Of a stretch of 64,000 nucleotides of DNA, positions 29,260-38,263 are shown piece by piece. Source of the stretch: Geminicoccaceae bacterium (GTDB lineage: Bacteria; Pseudomonadota; Alphaproteobacteria; Geminicoccales; Geminicoccaceae); NCBI GenBank assembly GCA_025999455.1, contig AP024683.1:1743501-1807500 (forward strand), given 5' to 3'. Position 1 is the stretch's first letter. Every line of letters begins with the position of its first letter. The notes beneath the pieces are model-generated. The model was given only the letters and a program-made list of their open reading frames with translations. It had not been told where the DNA came from and made no database searches. A program made the translations under genes and the position numbers.

Positions 29260-30038
29260 GCCGGCCCGGGCGCTCGCCGGACGCCCGCAAGGAGCCCGCG
29301 GATCGCGGTCTCGATCAAGAGGACGTCGTAGGCGAGGCACAGGAAGCGGTAGCCGCGGTCGATCAGCGCGTTGGCGCGCTCGGCCGTAGCAGCGAGGCCG
29401 CCGAGCACGACACCCGCGGCCCGGATCCCGCGCTCCGCCTCGGCCACCGCGGCGAGGAACTCGGGATCGTCGAAGGCGCCCGGCTTGCCGAGGCTCGTCG
29501 AGAGGTCGTAGGGCGCGATCACCGCCACGTCGACGCCGGGGGTGGCCGCGATCGCGTCGATCGCGCGCACCGCGTCGACGTGCTCGATCAAGAGGATCGT
29601 GAGGATCGCCGCGTCCGCCGAGCCGCTGTAGGCGAAGGGCCCGAGACCCCAGCGCGAGGGCGCGTAGAAGGGGCCCCAGCCGCGCTCGCCCGAAGGTGCG
29701 TAACGGCAGGCCGCGACCGCGGCGCGCGCGTCCGCGGCCGAGCGGATCAGCGGGAAGACGATCCCGAGCGCGCCGGCATCGAGGAGCGGCTTGGCGAGCC
29801 AGGGCAGGTTCCAGGCGACCCGGGCCAAGGGCACGCAGGGCGCCACGGCGGTCGCGGTGATCATCGCCTGGGCGGTCTCGGGGCCGATCGGGCCGTGCTC
29901 GCCATCGACGATCAGGAAGTCGAAGCCGCAGCCGGCCAGGATCTGGACGAAAGGCGGGGAGGGGAGCGAGACGAAGGTGCCGACCACCGGCTCGCCCTTC
30001 GCGAGCTTTTCACGGAGCGGGTTGACGAGCCGGCTCAC
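29256..30038 (-). CDS. HpcH/HpaI aldolase/citrate lyase family protein
   Basis: 260 residues from a GTG at 30038, 3-4 bases after GGAGGTC and overlapping the cyclase stop (GTGA). Class II aldolase signatures: LAGCGFDFLIVDGEHGP with the metal-facing region, PLARVAWN, GALGIVFPLI, GERGWGPFYAPSRWG, and LIEHVDAVRAIDAI followed by VAVIAPYDLSTSLG. Such enzymes cleave 4-hydroxy-2-ketoacids to pyruvate (or glyoxylate) plus an aldehyde with a divalent metal, and accept sugar-acid aldols. The gene is convergent with the anti-sigma gene and shares a transcript with the cyclase-ATPase. Confidence 0.9.
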   Translation of the reverse strand: MSRLVNPLREKLAKGEPVVGTFVSLPSPPFVQILAGCGFDFLIVDGEHGPIGPETAQAMITATAVAPCVPLARVAWNLPWLAKPLLDAGALGIVFPLIRSAADARAAVAACRYAPSGERGWGPFYAPSRWGLGPFAYSGSADAAILTILLIEHVDAVRAIDAIAATPGVDVAVIAPYDLSTSLGKPGAFDDPEFLAAVAEAERGIRAAGVVLGGLAATAERANALIDRGYRFLCLAYDVLLIETAIRGLLAGVRRAPGPA

Positions 30039-33000
30039 GGGACCTCCGCAGTGGGTGCGTGCGGAACCTCGCCCACGGCCGCTGTCCGGGCAAGGGCACG
30101 GAGCGCACGGGCGTCGCGCCCGAGGCCGAGCCGCTCGCCGAGCGCGGCCAGGCGGTCGAGCTCCCCGGCCGGCCCCGGATCGGCGCCGCCCCGCCGCAGC
30201 GCCACGAGCGCCCGGGCGCGGCCGGCGTGGAACTCGACCCAGGGCAAGGGCTCGGCGCCGAGGGCGGCCTCGAGCGCGGCGGCCTCGGCGAGCACCTCGT
30301 CGAGCTCGCCGCCGGCGAGGCAACCCTCGATCGCATCGCGGCGGAACAGGAGGTGGTTGTGGCAGGCCGAGCCGGCCGCGAGCAGGGCGCGGCCCTCGGC
30401 GAGCGCGGCGCCCCGCTCCGCCGGATCCTCGCTGCTCGCCACGATCCCACCCAGCACCACGGGCCCGACGAAGGCCATGCCGTTCGCCCGGCAGCGCTCG
30501 AGCGCCTCGCGCAGGAGGGCCATCGCGGTCGGCCGATCGCCCGCGAGGCGGTGCAGCTCGGCGCGGAAGGCGAGGTTCTCCGGCACGAAGCGGCGGGCCG
30601 CCAGCCGCTCGGTGATCGCATCCGCCCGCTCCAGGTTGCGGGCCGCGCCCTCGAGCTCGCCGGCGCCGGCCGCAAGAAGATGGAGGACGTGGCGGGCGAT
30701 CAGCTCGGCCCGGAGCCGGCCGGTGAGGGTGGCCGCCTCGACCGCCGCCAGGGCGCTGGCGCGGGCCGCTTCCGGCTCGCCCGTGAAGACCTCGCAGATC
30801 GCCCGCATCGGCAGGTTGGCGATCCGGATCGCGGCCAGCCCCTCGGCCTCGGCGAGCTCGACGCAGCGCGCGAAGGCATCGCGCGCCGAGCGCAGGCGTC
30901 CCTCGAGATAGAAGGCGTCGCCCTGCCCACCCAGGGCGCGGGCGGCGAGCTCGGCCGAGTCCGCTTCGTGCGCTGCCGCGAGCGCCGCCGCGTGCGCGGC
31001 GCGGCACTCGGCGATCCGGCCGAGCGGGAAGAGCAGGTTGCCGTGCAGGTGCAGGGCGCGGGCGAGGAGCTCCGGATCCTCACCGGCGCGCGCCGCGGCG
31101 AGCACCTCCTCGACCAAGCGGCCGGCCTCGTCGAGGCGGTCGACGAGGCGCAGGCAGCCGGCCGTGCCGAGCCGGCCGCGGGCCCGGGCCGGCTCGTCGG
31201 GGGCATCGGCCAGGGCGCGCCCGAACGCCACGATCGCCGCGTCGGGCTCACCCAGCTCGCCGAGTGCCGCGCCGAGCTCGGCGGCGAGCGCGCCGCGCAG
31301 CTCGGGCGTGCGGGCGAGCGCCTCGCCGCGCTCCAGCAGACCGCGCGCGACCGCGAGCCGACCGCGCGCCGCCTCGCCGCGCCCGGCCGCGAGGTAGGCC
31401 GCGGCCGCTTCCGGGTCGCCGGCGCGCTCGAGATGCTCGGCCCGCAGGGCGGGCTCGCGCGCGGCGAACCAGTCGGCGGCACGGCCGTGCAGCTCGCGCC
31501 GCCGGCCGTGCAGCAGCGAGGCGTAGACGCTGTCGCGGATCAGCGCATGGGCGAACAGGAACGCCCCGCCGTGCGGGCGGACGAGCCCGCGACGGACCAG
31601 TTCGCCGGGATCCGCAGCCGGATCGGCGGCGACCGCGCGCAGCGCCGGAAGATCGAAGCGCTGGCCGAGCACGGCCGCGGCACGCAGGAGCTCGCGCTCG
31701 CGCTCGGGCAGGCGGTCGACGCGCGCGAGCACGAGGCTGTGGATGGTCTCCGGCACGGCGTCGCCGCGCCGCTCGGCCTCGGCGCGGGCGAGCTGCTCCA
31801 GGAACAGCGGGTTGCCGGCGGCGCGCGCGACGCAGCGCGCCGAGAGCTCGGGCTCGGCGCCGAGCAGGCCATCGGCGAGCGCGCGCGCCGCCTCGGGCGG
31901 CAGCGGGCCGAGCTCGATCGCGAGCAGCGGCAGATCGCCCAGGAGCGTGCGCCAGCCGCGCTCGAGCGGGTCGCCCTCGGGCCGGGTGGTGAGGAGGAGG
32001 AGTGCCGGGCAGTCGGCGACCGCCCGGGCGAGCTCGGCCAGGAGCGCGAGCAGCGCCGGCTGCGCCCAGTGCACGTCCTCGACGAGCAGGAGGCGCGGGC
32101 GCGCCGCCGCGGCCGCGCGCAGGAGGGCCGCCAGCACCTGGGCGCGGCCGGCGGCGCGGGTCGCCGCGTCCGTGGCGGCGGCGAGCGCGCGCAGCTCGGC
32201 CGGCGGCTCGAGGTCGAGCAGCTCCAGGAGCGGCACGCGCAGGCCCGGCTCGACCACGGCATCGGCGAGCGCGCGTTCGGCGGCCTCGGCCTGCCGCGCC
32301 GCGCCGTCCTCGGCGGCGAGGCCCAGGAGGCCGCGGGCGAGCTCGTGGGCGGCATCCCGCCGCGTTCCGGCGCCGAAGTCGAGGACCAGCGCCTCGTGCG
32401 CGGCGAACCCCTCGGCCGCGGCCACGAGCTCGCCGATCAGCCGCGACTTGCCGATGCCGGCCTCGCCGCGGACCAGCACGGTGCGCCCGCGCCGGCCGGT
32501 CCGGCAGGCCTCGAGCAGACCGGCGAGCTGGCCGAGCTCGATGCCGCGGCCGACGAAGGAGGTGGCCGGTGCAGTGCGGGCGCCGGTCGCGTGCGGGCCG
32601 ATGCGGACGGCGCGGATCGGGCGGTCGAAGCCGTCGAGCCGGAGCTCGCCCACCTCCATCGCCTCGACCCGAGCGCGCGCCGCCCGCAGCACCTCCTCGG
32701 CGGCCAGGATCTCGCCGGGGGCGGCGCGGTCGGCGAGCCGGGCGGCGAGGTTCACGGCATCGCCGGTGACCGTGTAGGCGCTGTGCGCGGTGCTGCCGGT
32801 CCGGCCGGCGACGACCTCGCCCACGGCGAGGCCCACATGCGCCTCGAGCGGCAGCCCGAGCTCGCCGCCGAGGCCGGCCACCGCCGCCTGCACCGCCCGG
32901 GCCGCCCGGATCGCCCGGTCGACGTCGTCGCCGTGCGCCCGCGGCGCCCCGAACAGCGCCATGACGCAGTCGCCGATGTGCTTGTCGACGGTGCCGCCGT

Positions 33001-33337
33001 GCGCGACCACGACGCCGTCGACGGCGGCGAAGAAGCGCTGCAGGAGCGCGTGCACCTCCTCGGCATCGCGGCTGGCCGAGAGACGGGTGAATCCCACCAG
33101 GTCGCAGAAGAGGATCGCCACCGGTCGGCGGTCGGGCTCGGCCGGTGCGGCCGGCTCGGACGCCAGCGCCGCGATCGCCGCCAACAGGCGCTTGCGGTGG
33201 CCGAGCGAGGCGACGCCGAGCTTCTCGAGGTCGGCCTCGCTCAGCGCGAGCAGGACCTCGCGGTCGACGTCGTTGGCCCGGAACGCGGCCGCGTAGCGCT
33301 CGAGCCCGAGGCTCGCCAACCAGGCCTCGACGTCCAA
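30035..33337 (-). CDS. SAM-domain adenylate cyclase fused to AAA ATPase and TPR repeats
   Basis: 1100 residues from a TTG behind GGAGGTG. Order: SAM domain (1-58), class III cyclase (about 72-245) with metal Asp79 (FCDLVGF) and Asp123 (HIGDCVMALFG) and GDAVNLAAR ending at Asn196, then a STAND-type ATPase with Walker A GEAGIGKSR (291-299) and Walker B LLLVEDVHW, then long alpha-helical TPR-like repeats to the C-terminus. This fusion is widespread in alphaproteobacteria and its trigger is unknown. Catalytic residues are intact. It shares a GTGA overlap with the aldolase gene. Confidence 0.92.
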   Translation of the reverse strand: MDVEAWLASLGLERYAAAFRANDVDREVLLALSEADLEKLGVASLGHRKRLLAAIAALASEPAAPAEPDRRPVAILFCDLVGFTRLSASRDAEEVHALLQRFFAAVDGVVVAHGGTVDKHIGDCVMALFGAPRAHGDDVDRAIRAARAVQAAVAGLGGELGLPLEAHVGLAVGEVVAGRTGSTAHSAYTVTGDAVNLAARLADRAAPGEILAAEEVLRAARARVEAMEVGELRLDGFDRPIRAVRIGPHATGARTAPATSFVGRGIELGQLAGLLEACRTGRRGRTVLVRGEAGIGKSRLIGELVAAAEGFAAHEALVLDFGAGTRRDAAHELARGLLGLAAEDGAARQAEAAERALADAVVEPGLRVPLLELLDLEPPAELRALAAATDAATRAAGRAQVLAALLRAAAAARPRLLLVEDVHWAQPALLALLAELARAVADCPALLLLTTRPEGDPLERGWRTLLGDLPLLAIELGPLPPEAARALADGLLGAEPELSARCVARAAGNPLFLEQLARAEAERRGDAVPETIHSLVLARVDRLPERERELLRAAAVLGQRFDLPALRAVAADPAADPGELVRRGLVRPHGGAFLFAHALIRDSVYASLLHGRRRELHGRAADWFAAREPALRAEHLERAGDPEAAAAYLAAGRGEAARGRLAVARGLLERGEALARTPELRGALAAELGAALGELGEPDAAIVAFGRALADAPDEPARARGRLGTAGCLRLVDRLDEAGRLVEEVLAAARAGEDPELLARALHLHGNLLFPLGRIAECRAAHAAALAAAHEADSAELAARALGGQGDAFYLEGRLRSARDAFARCVELAEAEGLAAIRIANLPMRAICEVFTGEPEAARASALAAVEAATLTGRLRAELIARHVLHLLAAGAGELEGAARNLERADAITERLAARRFVPENLAFRAELHRLAGDRPTAMALLREALERCRANGMAFVGPVVLGGIVASSEDPAERGAALAEGRALLAAGSACHNHLLFRRDAIEGCLAGGELDEVLAEAAALEAALGAEPLPWVEFHAGRARALVALRRGGADPGPAGELDRLAALGERLGLGRDARALRALARTAAVGEVPHAPTAEVP

Positions 33338-33413
33338 GGCGGCACCTCCGGCGGGCCCGCCGGGCCCGATCGGAGGCTAGCAGGATCGGGCCGGTGCGCC
33401 AGGGGTGGCCGGC

Positions 33414-34484
33414 TCAGCTCGTCTTGTCGGCCGGCTGGAGGAGGTCGTCGCGGGTCCAGACGAGCCGCTCGGCCGACCAGCGCGAGAGCTTGAAGGCCCA
33501 GCCGTCGAGCCGCGGCGCGAGCGCCGCCACCTGCTCGGCCGCGGGCTTCGTGCCCTCGGCCGGCTGACCCGGCAAGGGCTCGCCGACTTGCGCGGCGAAG
33601 CGCACCCAATATTGGGCGTCGTCGCCCTCGCCCTCCTTGTGCACGACCGCTTCCACCACGACCCCGTCGACCGTGGCGAAGCGGGCGCGCGGCGCGTCCT
33701 CGGCGAAGGGCAGACGGTTCGCGGCGCGCACGTCTTGGAGGCTCAGGCTCGAGAGCGTGCTCGCGAGACGGTCGAGCTTGTCCTTGTCGGCGGCGCGGCC
33801 CTCGGGAACCCGGTCGAGGACGAGCTCGCTCGCCTCGCGCGAGGGCTTCTTGGCGGTGACTTCGGCCTCGGTCCCGGGCCGGAGCGTGACGGCGGCGACC
33901 TTCTCGCTCGGGATGTCGAGGATCTCGCGCTCGACCCAGTCGAGCGGTTCCTCCGGCACCTCGATGCGCCGGTCGGCGAGCCAGGCCCGTGGCTCGTCGG
34001 CGCGCCGCACGTAGACCGCGCCACGACCGGGACCGAAGGCCCCGTAGCGGGTCTTGCCGACCACCACCGAGGCGATCGGCTGGCCCTGGGCGTTCTTGAG
34101 GACGACCGAACGGGTGCGGCTCTTGGCGTTGTCGGCGTCGAGCTCGAGCCGGGCCCAGCGCTCCGGCCGGTCGGTCTTGGGCTCGAGCAGCCGGGCCGTC
34201 GCGAGGCTGCGGGCGAGGCTCTGGACCTTCGCCGGATCGACGGGGAATCCGTCGAGCTCGTCCACCACCCAGCCGCGCTCGGACCGCCGCACCGTCGCCT
34301 TGCGGCCTTCGGTCGTCACTTCGATCGTCGTGACCTCGGCGAGCCGGTCGGCGAGGCCCGGGAGCAGCGGCTCCTCGACCGCGACCGAGGTGATCGGCAG
34401 GTCGCGGCGCATCACCGCATGAGCGGCCAGCGCGACCGCGCCGAGGGTCAAGGTGGCGAGGATCAGCACACCCTTGGGCGACAT
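33414..34484 (-). CDS. DUF4340 domain protein
   Basis: 356 residues. An N-terminal signal-anchor (about 4-22, GVLILATLTLGAVALAAHAV) is followed by two repeats of a beta-rich domain: TTIEVTTEGRKATVRRSERGWVVD and RYGAFGPGRGAVYVRRADEPRAWLADRRIEVP with DWVEREILDIPSEKV. These match DUF4340, which accompanies GldG-type ABC clusters and is probably periplasmic. Last gene of the four-gene ABC cluster, 14 bases past GldG. No catalytic residues are known. Confidence 0.85.
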   Translation of the reverse strand: MSPKGVLILATLTLGAVALAAHAVMRRDLPITSVAVEEPLLPGLADRLAEVTTIEVTTEGRKATVRRSERGWVVDELDGFPVDPAKVQSLARSLATARLLEPKTDRPERWARLELDADNAKSRTRSVVLKNAQGQPIASVVVGKTRYGAFGPGRGAVYVRRADEPRAWLADRRIEVPEEPLDWVEREILDIPSEKVAAVTLRPGTEAEVTAKKPSREASELVLDRVPEGRAADKDKLDRLASTLSSLSLQDVRAANRLPFAEDAPRARFATVDGVVVEAVVHKEGEGDDAQYWVRFAAQVGEPLPGQPAEGTKPAAEQVAALAPRLDGWAFKLSRWSAERLVWTRDDLLQPADKTS

Positions 34485-34498
34485 GGGGGCCTCCCGTC

Positions 34499-36358
34499 TC
34501 AGGCCGCCGCGAACCGGCGCCGCATGCGGGCGCGACGGACCAGGGCCACGACGATACCGACCAGCGCCACGAGCACCGGCACGGCCACGATGTTCGCGAG
34601 CCGCAGCCGGTCGCGCAAGGTCTCGATGTCGCGCCGCAACGCGTATTGAACGTCGCGCAGCTCGCGCCGGGTGTCGAGGAGCTCGGCACGGGCGGCGTCG
34701 ATCTCGGCCCGCTGCTCGGCGGTCAAGAGCGCGGCCTCCTCACCGGCGCGCTTGACCTCGAGCGAGGCGAGCTTGTCCTGCAGGGTCTTGAGCCGCTCGA
34801 GCAGCTCCTGCTCCTTTGCCCGGTAGGCGGCCTCGGCCTCGCGGCGGATCTCCTCCACCCGCACGAAGGGCCGGAGCGCCACCTCGCGGCCGCGCAGGGC
34901 CCCGAGCGCCGAGGAGCCGGCCAAGTAATCGAGCGCGTTGGCGACGAAATTGGCGTTGTCGGCGAGCGGCACCGTGACCTGCTGGCCCAAGAGGCTCTGC
35001 GTCGCGAGCCAGGCGCGGTCCTCGAGCAGGTCGGTATCCGCCACGAGCACGATCGAGACCGGCCCGTCGGAGGCGGTCCGCCGGTCGGCCGGGGCTTCGA
35101 CACCCTCGGGCAGCGCCTCGGGCCAGGCCGACTTGATCGGACCCTCGATGCGCGCGGCGATCACCTTGCGCTCGCCGTCCGGCGTGAACGCCCGGATCAG
35201 GCCCAGCGGATCGGGGAAGGAGGCGATCTTGTCGACCTCCATGGCCTGGCTGTCGGCGCTGGAGGTCACGAGCGGGACGAGTTGGGTGGTGGCTCCCTCG
35301 AGCTTCTTGACGATGCCGGGGGAGGCGAAGGTCAGACGGTCGAGCTCGGCCGTGATCACCTCGCCCGGGGCCAGCGCCGTGCGGTCGTAGGCGAGCCAAG
35401 CGAGGTAGTCGACGATCTGCTGGCGGCCGCCCGAGGGATATTGTACCTGCCGGGCGGCGCGGCGGTCGGCCACGAACTTGCCCGGCACGACCTCGACACC
35501 CCAGGCGGAAAGGAGCGGGCCGAGCGAGGAGGCTTGCGCGCCCACGGGCGGGACGCGCGAGCGCATCGCCGCGGCTTCCGAATGCGGGTCGACGAAGGCC
35601 AGGACCTTGCCGCCCTTCAAGACGAACTGGTCGATCGCGAAGAGGGTCTTCTCGGACAGCCGGGTCGGGTGGACGAGAAGCAGGATCTTCACGTCCGGAT
35701 CGAAGCTCGTGATGTCGCCGCCCAGATAGCGGATCGAGAAGAACTGGGAGAGCTGCTCGTAGATCTGCCAGGGCCGGTACTGGGCGATCGGATCACCGTT
35801 GATCGGCAGGCCGGAGATCAACGCGACCACGGGCTTGTCCGGGTTGGCGAGATTGTAGACGAGGCGGGAGAGATCGTATTCGAGGAAGCGCTCCCGCTCG
35901 GGCGAAAGGACCGGGATCACGTCGACGTCGTCGGTGCTGTTGGTCCCGGCGATGCCGAGATAGCCGTTCGTCCCGCCCTCGAGGGCGATCGGCTGCAGGC
36001 CGAAGCCGACGGCGCGGTCCTCTTCCGGCGAGAAGGGTTCGGGGTCGACGAGCTCGAGCCGGATCTTGCCGTCGCTCGCCGCGACGTAGGCTTTCAAGAG
36101 GTCGCGCACCCGATCGGCGTAAGAAGCCAGGAACGGGTTGGCTTCGCGCACGCCGCGCGAGACGTAGAGCCGGAGCGTGATCGGCTCTTTCAGCTCGGCG
36201 AGGAGTTTCCGGGTCGGCTCGGCGATCGTGTACTGCCGGTTCTGGGTGAGGTCGAGCTTGTAGGGCCGGAGCGTCAAGGTCGCCCAGGCGGTCGTCGCGA
36301 GGAACAGGACGAAGGCGAGCACGAGGCCCAGGATCGAGAGCTTCGAGCGGTCGGCCAT
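34499..36358 (-). CDS. GldG-like membrane protein of an ABC transport cluster
   Basis: 619 residues. One N-terminal membrane helix (about 8-30) leads to a large extracytoplasmic domain with the GldG signature: LTQNRQYTIAEPTRKLLAEL, the following DGKIRLELVDPEPFSPEE and KPVVALISGLPINGD, then a dehydrogenase-like fold (FDPDVKILLLVHPTRL), and a C-terminal coiled coil and membrane helix (VPVLVALVGIVVALVRRAR). Gld proteins support gliding motility in Bacteroidetes; in other phyla the ABC form has no known substrate. It follows the permease by 13 bases. Confidence 0.88.
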   Translation of the reverse strand: MADRSKLSILGLVLAFVLFLATTAWATLTLRPYKLDLTQNRQYTIAEPTRKLLAELKEPITLRLYVSRGVREANPFLASYADRVRDLLKAYVAASDGKIRLELVDPEPFSPEEDRAVGFGLQPIALEGGTNGYLGIAGTNSTDDVDVIPVLSPERERFLEYDLSRLVYNLANPDKPVVALISGLPINGDPIAQYRPWQIYEQLSQFFSIRYLGGDITSFDPDVKILLLVHPTRLSEKTLFAIDQFVLKGGKVLAFVDPHSEAAAMRSRVPPVGAQASSLGPLLSAWGVEVVPGKFVADRRAARQVQYPSGGRQQIVDYLAWLAYDRTALAPGEVITAELDRLTFASPGIVKKLEGATTQLVPLVTSSADSQAMEVDKIASFPDPLGLIRAFTPDGERKVIAARIEGPIKSAWPEALPEGVEAPADRRTASDGPVSIVLVADTDLLEDRAWLATQSLLGQQVTVPLADNANFVANALDYLAGSSALGALRGREVALRPFVRVEEIRREAEAAYRAKEQELLERLKTLQDKLASLEVKRAGEEAALLTAEQRAEIDAARAELLDTRRELRDVQYALRRDIETLRDRLRLANIVAVPVLVALVGIVVALVRRARMRRRFAAA

Positions 36359-36371
36359 GGGCGGGGCTCCC

Positions 36372-37106
36372 TCAACGCGCCTTTTCGAGGTCGACGATCA
36401 GCGTGTTGACGAGCAGGCAGACGCCGACGAGGGTGGCGAGATAGACCGCGGTCGCGGCGTTGATCACGCCTTTGGCGAGCTCGTTGAAGTGGGTGATCAA
36501 GCTGAAGGAGGCGACGAGATCGACGAACCAGTCGGGCGCCCAGCCGCGGAAGGCGGCGAGCACGAGATCGACGCCGCTCATGAGGAAGAGGAAGCAGATC
36601 GCGGCACCCAGGACGAAGGCGATGACCTGGTTCTTGGTCAAGGCCGAGGCACAGGCACCGATCGCGATGAAGGCGCCGGCGATCGCCCAGGAACCGAGGT
36701 AAGCCGCGAGGATCACGCCGTTGTCCGGCTCGCCCAGATAGTTGACCGTGAGCCAGAAGGGGAAGGTCAGGGCGAGGGCGATGCCGGTGAAGATCCAAGC
36801 TGCCAGGAACTTGCCGAGCACGATCTGGAAGGTCGAGGCGGGCAGGGTCATGAGGAGCTCGATCGTGCCGGTGCGCCGCTCCTCCGCCCAGAGGCGCATC
36901 GCCACCGCCGGCACGAGGAAGAGATAGAGCCAGGGGTGGAAGACGAAGAAGCTCTCGAGATCGGCCTGGCCGCGCTCGAAGAAGCCGCCCAGGAAAAAGG
37001 CGAAGGCCCCCGCGAGCGCCAAGAAGATGACGATGAAGACGTAGGCGAGCGGGGTCGTGAAATAGGCGGCGAGCTCGCGCCGCACCACGGTCCGTACGAT
37101 GTCCAT
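36372..37106 (-). CDS. ABC-2 type permease (GldF-like)
   Basis: 244 residues with six hydrophobic segments. The start MDIVRTVVRRELAAYFTTPLAYVF and the segment RLWAEERRTGTIELLMTLP are characteristic of ABC-2 permeases of the CcmB/NosY/GldF group. It sits between the ATPase (16 bases upstream) and the GldG-like gene and should form the membrane channel of this exporter-type complex. Substrate unknown. Confidence 0.9.
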   Translation of the reverse strand: MDIVRTVVRRELAAYFTTPLAYVFIVIFLALAGAFAFFLGGFFERGQADLESFFVFHPWLYLFLVPAVAMRLWAEERRTGTIELLMTLPASTFQIVLGKFLAAWIFTGIALALTFPFWLTVNYLGEPDNGVILAAYLGSWAIAGAFIAIGACASALTKNQVIAFVLGAAICFLFLMSGVDLVLAAFRGWAPDWFVDLVASFSLITHFNELAKGVINAATAVYLATLVGVCLLVNTLIVDLEKAR

Positions 37107-37122
37107 CCCTCGATTCCCCGGC

Positions 37123-38073
37123 TCAGGCGGAACCGCCCTGGGTGAGCTCGCGGAAGACGTCGTCGAGCCGGCCGCGCTCGACCGCGAGCCGCTCGATGCG
37201 GATGCCGCGGCCGTACAGGAGCTGGCTCACCTGCGCGCCGAGATCGGCGCCGTCGACCGGCAAGGCGAGGAGCGTGGCGACCCCGTTCACTTCCTCGAGC
37301 CGGCGGACCTCGCGCACCGTGTTGAGGGTGCGGATCGCGTCCATCGCCTCCGTGGCCCGCTCCCGATCGACCGTGAGGCGGACGGCGTTGTGGGTGGGCG
37401 AGCGGCGCTCGAGCTCCTCGGGCCGGGCGTCGGCGACGATCCGCCCGCGGGCGATGATGACGACCCGGTCGCAGACCGCGTCGACCTCCTCGAGGATGTG
37501 GGTCGAGACGATGATCGCCTTGTCCCGGCTCATCTCCCGCACGAGCTTGCGGACCTCGTGCTTCTGGTTCGGATCGAGGCCGTCGGTCGGCTCGTCGAGG
37601 ACGAGCACGGGCGGATCGTGGAGGATCGCCTGGGCGAGCCCGACACGGCGGCGGAAGCCCTTCGAAAGCGTTTCGATCGGCCGGTTGGCGACCTCTTCGA
37701 GGCCGGTCCGTTCGAAAGCCACGCCGATCCGCCGCGCGAGCTCCTTGCCGTGGATGCCGCGCATCTCGCCCACGAAGCGCAGGAAGCCGAGCGGGCTCAT
37801 GTCGCCGTAAGACGGCGCACCTTCGGGCAGGTAGCCGATCCGCTCCTTGGCGCGCCGCGGCTCGCGGACGACGTCGAAGCCCATGACCCGGGCGGTGCCG
37901 GAGGTCGGCAGGACGAAGCCCGTGAGCATCCGCATGGTGGTCGATTTGCCGGCGCCGTTCGGGCCCAAGAAGCCCAGGACCTCGCCGCGGGCGACCGAGA
38001 AGCTCACACCGTCGACGGCCTGGACCGCGCCGAACCGCTTGGTCAGCCGTTCGAGCCTGACCATCTCCTGCAC
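37123..38073 (-). CDS. ABC transporter ATP-binding protein (GldA-like)
   Basis: 316 residues from a GTG at 38073, eight bases after GGGGAGA; an ATG at 38064 is the alternative. Walker A GPNGAGKSTT, the signature region LSKGFRRRVGLAQAIL, Walker B PPVLVLDEPTDGLDP, and the H-loop STHILEEV are intact. A C-terminal extension (after about residue 225, RSPTHNAVRLTVDRERA...) is typical of ABC-2 export ATPases. It heads the minus-strand operon ATPase-permease-GldG-DUF4340. The divergent hemN and its FNR-type box lie immediately upstream, and that box could also influence this promoter. Confidence 0.92.
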   Translation of the reverse strand: MQEMVRLERLTKRFGAVQAVDGVSFSVARGEVLGFLGPNGAGKSTTMRMLTGFVLPTSGTARVMGFDVVREPRRAKERIGYLPEGAPSYGDMSPLGFLRFVGEMRGIHGKELARRIGVAFERTGLEEVANRPIETLSKGFRRRVGLAQAILHDPPVLVLDEPTDGLDPNQKHEVRKLVREMSRDKAIIVSTHILEEVDAVCDRVVIIARGRIVADARPEELERRSPTHNAVRLTVDRERATEAMDAIRTLNTVREVRRLEEVNGVATLLALPVDGADLGAQVSQLLYGRGIRIERLAVERGRLDDVFRELTQGGSA

Positions 38074-38194
38074 GATCGCGATCTCCCCTCGATCGGACGA
38101 TGCGGGTCGCGCCGGCAGCGGGCGGCGCGCGGCCGGCCATATGGGCGCCGACCCGCGGCTTTCAAGCCGAAGGCCCGAGCGCGCGCAACCGCGC

Positions 38195-38208
38195 TTGATC
38201 CAGATCAA
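38195..38208 (+). promoter_or_regulatory. FNR/FixK-type binding site upstream of hemN
   Basis: TTGATCCAGATCAA is a perfect TTGAT-N4-ATCAA palindrome, the consensus bound by FNR, Anr and FixK regulators. Its end lies 55 bases before the hemN ATG, compatible with activator position if transcription starts near 38243. HemN is a classic target of oxygen-responsive regulators. The site is also about 120 bases upstream of the divergent ABC operon start. Confidence 0.85.
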
Positions 38209-38263
38209 GGCACGCGACCGCCCGTTCCGTCAGGACTGCCGCGTTCGACGGGAGCACTGGGCG

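Noticed and set aside
30059-33493. A 1144-residue plus-strand open frame
   Set aside because: Antisense shadow of the SAM-cyclase-ATPase gene, which has intact catalytic motifs.
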